This document shows positions 47,767 through 55,052 of a DNA stretch of 64,000 nt, piece by piece. The notes beneath the pieces were generated by a model. It made no database searches and had not been told where the DNA came from. It saw only the letters and a program-made list of their open reading frames with translations. Source of the stretch: CALKJU01 sp046349355 (GTDB taxonomy: Bacteria > Pseudomonadota > Alphaproteobacteria > Geminicoccales > Geminicoccaceae); the NCBI GenBank assembly GCA_046349355.1, contig JAXMCM010000014.1, positions 248,001 through 312,000 of the forward strand. Direction: 5' to 3'. The stretch's first letter is position 1, and every line of letters starts with the position of its first letter. Position numbers and translations under genes: made by a program.

Positions 47767-48669
47767 CGACGCAGCAGCAGCGTCGTCCACGGCCCGATGT
47801 CGCGCCGGCGGCGCAGGCGCAGCCCGTGCCGCCGATGGGCCGCGACGACGGCGTCGGCCTGCCGGTCGAGCAGACCCGACAGGATCGCGTCGCCGCCGGG
47901 CCGCAGGAGCCGCGCGAGGTCCCCGGCCATCTCGATCAGCGGGTCGGCCAGGATGTTGGCGAGGATGATGTCGTAGGGCGCCCGGCGGCGGACCTCCGGC
48001 CCGGCATAGCCGTCGCCCACCCTGCAGCTCACGCGGGCGTCGACGCCATTGATCTGCACGTTCTCGGCCGCAACCCGGACGGCGATCGGATCGTTGTCGA
48101 CGGCGAGGACGCGAGCGGTCGGCCAGAGGCGGGCGGCACCGATCGCCAGCACCGCCGAGCCCGTCCCCATGTCGAGCACCTGCCGCGGCCGCCGGGCCCC
48201 GGCCAGCGAGGGCCAGCAGGCAGCCCTGCGTCGTCGCGTGCTCGCCCGAGCCGAAGGCGAGGCCGGCATCGATCTCGATCGGCAGGAGCCCTTCCGGCAC
48301 CCGGTCGCGGGCGTGGCTGCCATGGACGATGAAGCGCCCGGCCAGCACCGGCGGATGCTGCCGCGCCGTCGCCGCCACCCAGTCGGCCTCGGCCACGGCG
48401 GCGACCTCGAGACCTCGGATGTCCCCGCCGGCCGTGCCGCAGGCCGCGGCCAGCCAGTCGACCAGCCCCGGGCGGTCCGGCTCCGCCTCGAGGAGCAGCT
48501 CGACGGTCCAGTGCGGCGCCGGATCGCCACCGTCGCCGTCATGTTCGAAGGCGGAGACGCTGAGCGCCTGCTCGTCGAGCGTCTCGAGTGCTCTGGCTGC
48601 GGCCGCGGCGTCGACGACGAAGCGCACCCGCCACAAGGGGCCGGCGGTGAAGATCGGGCCTGTGCTCAT
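47763..48669 (-). CDS. prmA: Ribosomal protein L11 methyltransferase (PrmA), apparent frameshift
   Basis: PrmA methylates ribosomal protein L11 with S-adenosylmethionine. The N-terminal substrate-recognition domain starts STGPIFTAGPLWRVRFVVDA. FGSGEHATTQGCLLAL follows, then the frame breaks near 48190-48205. The SAM motif VLDMGTGSAVLAIGAARL, then DNDPIAVRVAAENVQING and DIILANILADPLIEMAGDLA continue in the neighbouring frame. The corrected length is about 300 residues. The frameshift is likely a sequence error. Its stop shares CTAG with the small convergent gene. Confidence 0.9.
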
Positions 48670-48741
48670 CCGGAAATCCTGGTCCCCAGTCCGGGTGCAG
48701 CTGAATGGGCCGGCGGTCCGCGCAACACAAGCCACGCGCTA

Positions 48742-48770
48742 TTGCATAGTTTGTCACTAGGCTTTTAGAT
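48742..48770 (+). promoter_or_regulatory. Possible promoter for the rhodanese gene
   Basis: An AT-rich island contains TTGCAT (48742-48747) and TTAGAT (48765-48770) with 17 bases between. The match to a housekeeping promoter is modest. It lies in the divergent region with prmA, about 50 bases before the gene start. Confidence 0.35.
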
Positions 48771-48822
48771 CTTCAAGCGAGCGCGTCATCGGCCTGCCGA
48801 CGCGCCGGTGGAGATCGAGACC

Positions 48823-49776
48823 ATGACGAACCGATGGGACCACACTGCCCGCAGCCTGAGGCGGACCTTCATCCGGGTGGCTCTGGCCGCCGCGCTGGTG
48901 CTGCCGCTGTCGGGCGGCTTAGCCGCAGCCGCGACGACCGCGACACCGACCGTCGCCTTCGCCAGCGACTGGATCGTCGACGCGGCGACCGCACGCCAGC
49001 TGATCGCGGGCGGTGCCCTCGTCCTCGACGCGCGCGACGACAAGCTCAAGGCGGCGCAGCCGCTGCCCGGCGCCGTGCCGGTGCTGTGGCGGCAGTTCAC
49101 CGAGACCGAGAAGCCGAACATCGGCAAGCTGCTGGCCGACGACGGCGAGCTCACGCGGCGCCTGCAGGCGGTCGGCGTGTCGGCCGGCACGCCGGTGGTG
49201 GTCATCGCCGACGCTACCCAGGGGTGGGGCGAGGACGGCCGCATCGTCTGGATGCTGCGCACGCTCGGCCACACCGAGGCGATGAGCATCGACGGCGGCA
49301 TCGCCGCGCTGGTGGCGGACGGCGAGCCGGCGATCGCTGCCGTCGGCACCCCGGGTGACTTCGTCGTCGCGCGGACGGAGGCCTACGAGGTGACCCGCGA
49401 CGACCTCAGGTCGCTCCTTGGCCGCCCGGACGTCGTCGTCCTCGATACCCGCGAGCAGCGCGAGTACGACGGCCAGACGCCCTACGGCGAGAGTCGCGGC
49501 GGCCATGTCCCGGGAGCGAAGCACATCTGGTACAAGGACCTGCTGGCCGCCGACGGGTCCCTGCTGCCGCGTGACCAGCTGCAGCAGCGCCTCGCCGAGC
49601 TCGGCGTCAGCCCCGATGTCGAGATCGTGTCCTACTGCACCGGCGGCATCCGCTCGGGGTGGGTCACCACGGTGCTCAACGACCTCGGCCTGAAGGCCAA
49701 GAACTATGCCGGGTCGATGTGGGAGTGGTCGGCGCAGCCGGCGGACCAGTTCCCGCTTGTCACCGCCGCCAACTGA
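48823..49776 (+). CDS. Exported double-rhodanese sulfurtransferase
   Basis: This 317-residue protein has an N-terminal signal peptide (VALAAALVLPLSGGLAAAA) and two rhodanese domains (about 45-165 and 180-310). The first domain lacks the active Cys (WMLRTLGHTEAMSI region). The second has VVVLDTREQREYDGQTPYGE and the active-site loop SYCTGGIRSGW. Such enzymes transfer sulfur from thiosulfate or related donors; the periplasmic acceptor is unknown. ATG at 48823 was preferred to the GTG at 48808. Confidence 0.9.
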   Translation: MTNRWDHTARSLRRTFIRVALAAALVLPLSGGLAAAATTATPTVAFASDWIVDAATARQLIAGGALVLDARDDKLKAAQPLPGAVPVLWRQFTETEKPNIGKLLADDGELTRRLQAVGVSAGTPVVVIADATQGWGEDGRIVWMLRTLGHTEAMSIDGGIAALVADGEPAIAAVGTPGDFVVARTEAYEVTRDDLRSLLGRPDVVVLDTREQREYDGQTPYGESRGGHVPGAKHIWYKDLLAADGSLLPRDQLQQRLAELGVSPDVEIVSYCTGGIRSGWVTTVLNDLGLKAKNYAGSMWEWSAQPADQFPLVTAAN

Positions 49777-49830
49777 CCCACACTCAGGACGCCGCTCCAT
49801 GCGGCGTCCGCTGCCTCGGGAGGTCCGCGC

Positions 49831-50691
49831 GTGGAAGCCGCCATCCGGCTCGGCATCTTTCTCGGCATCTTTGCCGTGGTGGCGCTGCTCGAGGTCCGCT
49901 TCCCGCGCCGGCCGCGCCAGCAGACCCGCCTCGAGCGCTGGCGGACCAACCTCGGCATCCTCGTCGTCGACGTGGTGGCGCAGCGCCTGACCGTCGGAGC
50001 CGCCGCCTACGTCACCGCGGTCTATGCCCAGGCGCACGGCTGGGGCCTCTTCAACCTGCTCGGCTGGCCCTGGTGGGTCGAGGCCGTCCTCGCCTTCCTG
50101 ATCCTCGACTTCGCGATCTACCTGCAGCACGTCATGTCGCATGCCCTGCCCGCCTTCTGGCGGCTGCACCGGGTGCATCACTCGGACCTCGAGGTCGACC
50201 TCACCACCGGCATCCGCTTCCATCCGGTCGAGATCGTCATCTCCATGGTCTACAAGGCAGCGGTGGTGGCGGCGATCGGCGCCGATCCCTGGGTGGTCGT
50301 CGCGTTCGAGGTCGTGCTGAACGCCTCGGCCGTGTTCACGCACGGGAACGTGCGGCTGCCGGACAGCCTCGACCGGGCCCTGCGCCTGCTGGTGTGCACG
50401 CCGGACATGCACCGCGTGCACCATTCGGTCGTGCCGGTCGAGACCAACTCCAACTTCGGCTTCTTCCTGTCGGTCTGGGACCGTCTGTGCGGGACGATGC
50501 GCCATGCCCCGGCCGCCGGTCAGGTCGGCGCCACCCTCGGCCTCGGCGAGCTGCGCGATCCGCGGGCGCTGGGGCTGCTGGGCCTGCTGCGGCTGCCGCT
50601 CGACCGGCCGCACGACGGCACCAGCTTCCTCGGCCCCGACCGCGAACCGGCCGGTAGCGAACCTGCGCTCGGCCGCCGTCAGGCCGGCTGA
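49831..50691 (+). CDS. Fatty acid hydroxylase/sterol desaturase family protein
   Basis: This 286-residue membrane protein has the three histidine clusters that bind the di-iron centre: HVMSH (about residue 106), HRVHH (about 118) and MHRVHHS (about 194). About four membrane helices surround them. The family hydroxylates or desaturates lipids, sterols or hopanoid-type substrates; the substrate cannot be told here. GTG start at 49831 has GGGAGG eight bases before. Its 3' end overlaps the uvrD gene by 13 bases. Confidence 0.88.
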   Translation: MEAAIRLGIFLGIFAVVALLEVRFPRRPRQQTRLERWRTNLGILVVDVVAQRLTVGAAAYVTAVYAQAHGWGLFNLLGWPWWVEAVLAFLILDFAIYLQHVMSHALPAFWRLHRVHHSDLEVDLTTGIRFHPVEIVISMVYKAAVVAAIGADPWVVVAFEVVLNASAVFTHGNVRLPDSLDRALRLLVCTPDMHRVHHSVVPVETNSNFGFFLSVWDRLCGTMRHAPAAGQVGATLGLGELRDPRALGLLGLLRLPLDRPHDGTSFLGPDREPAGSEPALGRRQAG

Positions 50692-52922
50692 ACGAAGCTG
50701 TCGACGACCTTCTTGGTGCCGGCCTTCTCGAAGGCGATCTCGAGCCGGTCGCCTTCCACGGTCTGCACGGCGCCGTAGCCGAACTTGTCGTGGAAGACGC
50801 GCTGGCCGACCGTGAAGGTGCGGCTGCCGGGGGGCGGCCGGCTGGTCAGGATCTCGGCCCGACCCTCGATGACCGGCCCGCGTCCGGCCAGCCGCGTGCT
50901 GGCGAAGCGGGTGCTGCGCGCGGCGTTGGGGGCGAGGTCGAACATCGGCTCGTAGTCGGGCCGCGTCGCCGGGTTGCGGAACAGGTGCTCGATGTGCGCC
51001 GCCGGCAGCTCGTCGACGAAGCGTGACGGTGTGCTCGAGGCCCACTGGCCGTAGACGCGCCGGTTGGCGGCAAAGCTGATGAACAGCTGGCGGCGGGCGC
51101 GCGTGATGCCGACATAGGCCAGCCGGCGCTCCTCCTCGAGCGCCTTGGCACCGCCCTCGTCGATCGCCCGCTGGCTGGGGAACACACCCTCCTCCCAGCC
51201 GGCGAGGAACACGCAGTCGAACTCGAGGCCCTTGGCGCCGTGCAGGGTCATCACGTTGACCATGTCGGCGGAAGGATCGGCGGCGTTGTCCATGACCAGG
51301 CCGACATGCTCGAGGAACGCCGTCAGCGTCTCGAACTCCTCGATCGCCTTGACCAGCTCCTTGAGGTTCTCGAGCCGCCCCGGCGCCTCCGGCGTGCGGT
51401 CGGTCTTCCACATCTCGGTGTAGCCGGATTCGTCGAGCACGATCTCGGCGATGTCGCGGGCCGGCCGCTGCAGGGCCTCGCCGCGCCAGCGGTCGAAGGC
51501 CTGGACGAGCTGCGCCAGGGCGTTGCGGGTGCGGGCCGGCAGCTCGTCGGTGGCGACCAGCGAGCGCGCCGCCATCAGCAGGCTCGTCTCCTGCCGCCGC
51601 GCCGCCTCGCGCAGCGTGCGCACGGCCGTGTCGCCGATACCGCGCTTGGGCTGGTTGATGATGCGCTCGAGCGCCAGGTCGTCGTCGGGCTGGACGACGA
51701 CGCGCAGGTAGGCCACCGCGTCGCGGATCTCGGCGCGCTCGTAGAAGCGCAGCCCGCCGATCACCCGGTAGGGCAGCCCCATCTGGACGAAGCGTTCCTC
51801 GAAGGCGCGGGTCTGGAAGCCGGCACGGACCAGCACGGCGGTCTGCACCAGCTTGCCGCCCTTGGCCTGCCAGGCCTCGATCTCGCCGCCGACGAACTGG
51901 GCCTCTTCCTGCTCGTCCCACAGGCCGGCGATGCGGACCGGGATGCCGGCCTCGTCCTCGGTCCACAGCGTCTTGCCGTGCCGCGCCTTGTTGCGGGCGA
52001 TCAGGCCGGCGGCGGCGGCGAGGATGTTGCCCTTGGAGCGGTAGTTGCGCTCCAGCCGGACGATCTGCGCGCCCGGGAAGTCCTCCTCGAAGCGCAGGAT
52101 GTTGCCGACCTCGGCGCCGCGCCACGAGTAGATCGACTGGTCGTCGTCGCCGACGCAGGTGATGTTGCGGTGCTGCTGGGCGAGCAGGCGCAGCCACAGG
52201 TACTGGGCGACGTTGGTGTCCTGGTACTCGTCGACCAGCACGGCGCGGAAGCGGCGCTGGTACTGCGCCAGCACGTCGGGCGCCTTCTGGAAGAGCGTCA
52301 GGCCGTGCAGCAGCAGGTCGCCGAAGTCGGCGGCGTTCAGGGCCAGCAGGCGGTCCTGGTAGGCGGCATAGAGGGCGAGCGAGCGGCCGAGCGCGAAGTC
52401 GCCGACCTCGCTGGCGGGAACCTGGTCGGGCCGCCAGCCGCGATCCTTCCAGCGCTGCAGGATGCCCAGCAGCACGCGCGGCGCCCAGCGCCGCTCGTCG
52501 AGATCGGCGGCGGCGATCACCTGCTTGACCAGCCGCTGCTGGTCGTCGGTGTCGAGGATGGTGAAGTTCGACTTGAGCCCGACCAGCTCGGCATGCTGGC
52601 GGAGCAGCCGCGCGCCGATGGCGTGGAAGGTGCCGAGCCACATCCCCTGCACGCTGCGGCCGATCAGGTGCTCGACCCGCTCGGCCATCTCGCGCGCGGC
52701 CTTGTTGGTGAAGGTGACGGCCAGCACCTCGCCGGGGCGGACCCGGCCGGTCATCAGCAGGTGCGCAAGGCGGGTCGTCAGCACGCGCGTCTTGCCGGTG
52801 CCGGCCCCGGCCAGCACCAGCAGCGGCCCGTCCGGTGCCGTCACCGCCTCGCGCTGCTCCGGATTGAGGCGGGCGAGGTAGGCGGGCTCGCCGCCGGCGT
52901 CTGACGAGGATGGCAGGGTCAA
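50679..52922 (-). CDS. uvrD: UvrD/PcrA-type ATP-dependent DNA helicase
   Basis: This 747-residue superfamily 1 helicase unwinds DNA in repair and replication. All motifs are visible: Q motif LNPEQREAV, Walker A GAGTGKTRVL, motif Ia VTFTNKAAREM, motif II VDEYQDTN, motif III GDDDQSIYSWRGA, motif IV LERNYRSKGNIL, motif V VMTLHGAKGLEF and motif VI AYVGITRARRQL. The C-terminal Tudor-like end has FTVGQRVFHDKFGYGAVQTV, usual for PcrA/UvrD. The TTG at 52922 is used because no ATG precedes the Q motif. Confidence 0.95.
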   Translation of the reverse strand: MTLPSSSDAGGEPAYLARLNPEQREAVTAPDGPLLVLAGAGTGKTRVLTTRLAHLLMTGRVRPGEVLAVTFTNKAAREMAERVEHLIGRSVQGMWLGTFHAIGARLLRQHAELVGLKSNFTILDTDDQQRLVKQVIAAADLDERRWAPRVLLGILQRWKDRGWRPDQVPASEVGDFALGRSLALYAAYQDRLLALNAADFGDLLLHGLTLFQKAPDVLAQYQRRFRAVLVDEYQDTNVAQYLWLRLLAQQHRNITCVGDDDQSIYSWRGAEVGNILRFEEDFPGAQIVRLERNYRSKGNILAAAAGLIARNKARHGKTLWTEDEAGIPVRIAGLWDEQEEAQFVGGEIEAWQAKGGKLVQTAVLVRAGFQTRAFEERFVQMGLPYRVIGGLRFYERAEIRDAVAYLRVVVQPDDDLALERIINQPKRGIGDTAVRTLREAARRQETSLLMAARSLVATDELPARTRNALAQLVQAFDRWRGEALQRPARDIAEIVLDESGYTEMWKTDRTPEAPGRLENLKELVKAIEEFETLTAFLEHVGLVMDNAADPSADMVNVMTLHGAKGLEFDCVFLAGWEEGVFPSQRAIDEGGAKALEEERRLAYVGITRARRQLFISFAANRRVYGQWASSTPSRFVDELPAAHIEHLFRNPATRPDYEPMFDLAPNAARSTRFASTRLAGRGPVIEGRAEILTSRPPPGSRTFTVGQRVFHDKFGYGAVQTVEGDRLEIAFEKAGTKKVVDSFVQPA

Positions 52923-53010
52923 GGACGGGTCCCGGGAACGACTGGACCCCCGATATGCCCCCGGCAGCCGGGCGGAGCAATGCGCCCCGGGCAGCCGCGC
53001 GGCGGCGGGC

Positions 53011-54804
53011 TCAGATCGTCTCTTCCTCTTCCTCGGATTCCTCGATCACGCCATTCGATCCGAACCGGCCGGCACGCAGGTCGGCCAGCTCGGCGGCACC
53101 CAGCGGCACCCTGGCCCAGCAGGCGAGCTTCTTGCCCTCGACCAGCAGGGCCACGGTGTCACCGTGGCGGCCGGCCTGGCCGAGGTCGCTGTAGACGAGG
53201 ACGACAAGCGAATCCTTGAGCGCATCGAAGGCGGCAACGCGCCAGCTGGCCGGCATCTGGCCGACGAGACCGGCGGAGATGCAGACCACCGGCACGCGGC
53301 GGGCGCGGACCGCGAGGATGTGCAGGGCCCGCAGGGCCCAGCGCGGGATCTCGGCTTCCCAACGCGATGCCGGCAGCCGATCCATCCAGCCGGCGGTCGC
53401 CCAGTCGGTGGTAGCCCCCTTGGGCAGGAACGGCAGCAGCTGGCGCGCCAACTCGGCTTCGTCGACGCTCGCGTCGAGCAGGAAGTTGGTGCGCAGCGAC
53501 ACGGTGCTGTCGAGGGCTCCGTCGGTGACCTCGACCGGCGGGACGTAGGCATTGCCGAGCGGGCAATGCTCGATGAGGAGGTTGCCGAGGCCAACCCGGC
53601 CCGGCATCACGCCCCCGAGCCCCACGCGCGTGCCGGCAGCAAGCTCCAGCGTCTCCACCTCGCGCTGCGGACCCGGCAAGGTCACCCGCAGCGGCAGCAT
53701 CGGCGCGGCGTGAAGGCCGCCGTCATCCGCCATCGCCGGCTTGCCGGCCTCGAGGAACAACAGGAACCGCTCGATCTGGGCGTGCGAGCGGCCAAGGCTC
53801 GCAGCGAGGCGGCTCAGGCTGACGAAGTCGCCGAGCGTGAAGCGGACGGCGGCGAGATAGGCGGCCACGGCGGCCCAGCTCCGCGTGCCGGCCTGGATCT
53901 GGAAGCCGACCATCAGGACGACGCCGCCGAGCAGCAGCCCGCTCGCCACCCGCGAGGCCAGGGTCGCCGACTCCGACACCATCGACCGCTCGGCTATCAG
54001 GTCCAGGTTGTCGCGCAGGGCGCCGCTGCCGAACAGGCCATCGACCTCGCGCGAGTCCGGGCTCAGCAACACCGGGTCGCGGCGAAGCCTAGCGAGGAAG
54101 TCGGCCACCTTCTGCCCGGAGTCACGCCGGCTCCGTTCCCACTGCCGGCTCAGCTGAACGGCGCTGTGCGTGGCCGGATACTGCGCGGCGAAGCCGAGGG
54201 TGGCGAGGATGCCGACGCCGATCGTCAGCACCCAGTCGAGCCAGATCAGCACGAAGCAGCTCAGCACGAAGCTCGCTGCCACCGGCAGCAGCTGGACCAC
54301 CTCGCGGGCGCAGTACGCCGACAGCCGGCAGTAGCCGAGATAGACCTGCGGGGGCTCATCCGCGAGCATCCGGCTGGCTTCCGGGGCGGCCGGATGCGGC
54401 AGCCGGCTGACCAGCGCGATCACCCGCCGCATGCAGATCTCGGTGTAGGCGCGGCCGAGCGCGACGCTCCGTCGCCGGACGTCGTAGCGGAGCTGCGCCG
54501 TCACCGTCAGCAGGAGCGTGCCGGCCACCACGGAACCGAACAGCAGCGTCGTGGGCTCAAGGTCCGCCAAATTGAAGTACGGAATCGACGGCACATGGCC
54601 CGAAAGACTGGACACGCCGACATAGATGACGGCCATGGCGGCGAACTTGGTCGCAATCGTCGCCGTTCCGGAGACGACCACAGAGGCCAGCTTCCAGCGC
54701 GCATCACGGGCCAGGTCGCGGACCAGCCATGTGCCGATTGTCACATATTCGCGCGCGCGCAGCGCGTGCTTTCGAAGTTTGCGCAGGGCACTCGCCGGAA
54801 GCAT
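53011..54804 (-). CDS. ABC exporter-like membrane protein with degenerate ATPase domain
   Basis: This 597-residue protein has about six membrane helices in its first 310 residues (WKLASVVVSGTATIATKFA, VVQLLPVAASFVLSCFVLIW, GVGILATLGFAAQYPA among them), arranged like a type I ABC exporter. The C-terminal 240 residues occupy the place of the nucleotide-binding domain. The Walker A region reads AGTRVGLGGVMPGRVGLGN with no GKS/T. No LSGGQ signature is present, and the Walker B area reads RVPVVCISAGLVG. An acidic tail (EESEEEEET) ends it. It is divergent from the glycosyltransferase array and probably works with it. ATG at 54804; a TTG at 54840 is possible. Confidence 0.7.
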   Translation of the reverse strand: MLPASALRKLRKHALRAREYVTIGTWLVRDLARDARWKLASVVVSGTATIATKFAAMAVIYVGVSSLSGHVPSIPYFNLADLEPTTLLFGSVVAGTLLLTVTAQLRYDVRRRSVALGRAYTEICMRRVIALVSRLPHPAAPEASRMLADEPPQVYLGYCRLSAYCAREVVQLLPVAASFVLSCFVLIWLDWVLTIGVGILATLGFAAQYPATHSAVQLSRQWERSRRDSGQKVADFLARLRRDPVLLSPDSREVDGLFGSGALRDNLDLIAERSMVSESATLASRVASGLLLGGVVLMVGFQIQAGTRSWAAVAAYLAAVRFTLGDFVSLSRLAASLGRSHAQIERFLLFLEAGKPAMADDGGLHAAPMLPLRVTLPGPQREVETLELAAGTRVGLGGVMPGRVGLGNLLIEHCPLGNAYVPPVEVTDGALDSTVSLRTNFLLDASVDEAELARQLLPFLPKGATTDWATAGWMDRLPASRWEAEIPRWALRALHILAVRARRVPVVCISAGLVGQMPASWRVAAFDALKDSLVVLVYSDLGQAGRHGDTVALLVEGKKLACWARVPLGAAELADLRAGRFGSNGVIEESEEEEETI

Positions 54805-55008
54805 GGCGTGGGCCTTAGTGGCGACTACCGGCAACGTCAAACAAGAACCGAGCCGTTACCGGGCCACCGGTGTCAACAGGCCGCATCGAGGCCTGTTCCG
54901 CCGCGCGGCCAGGCCTGAGCCTGACGTGCTTGACAGCCAAAGACCGCCTTCGTAAGGCCGCGGGCGCCGTCAAGGAAGCGAGGCCTCCGGCCCGAGTGAA
55001 CCGCCAAT

Positions 55009-55020
55009 CGGTTCGAACCG
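55009..55020. promoter_or_regulatory. Perfect palindrome before the glycosyltransferase array
   Basis: CGGTTCGAACCG is a 12-base perfect palindrome 33 bases before the first array gene, in the 248-base divergent region with the ABC-like gene. It could be an operator for one or both directions. No other copy was noticed in the window. Confidence 0.35.
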
Positions 55021-55052
55021 CATGATCGATCGGAACGCTCGTCGGAGAATGC

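Noticed and set aside
55009..55020. GGTTCGAACC as part of a tRNA T arm or an attachment site
   Set aside because: No acceptor or anticodon arms surround it, so it is not a tRNA fragment; kept only as a possible operator.
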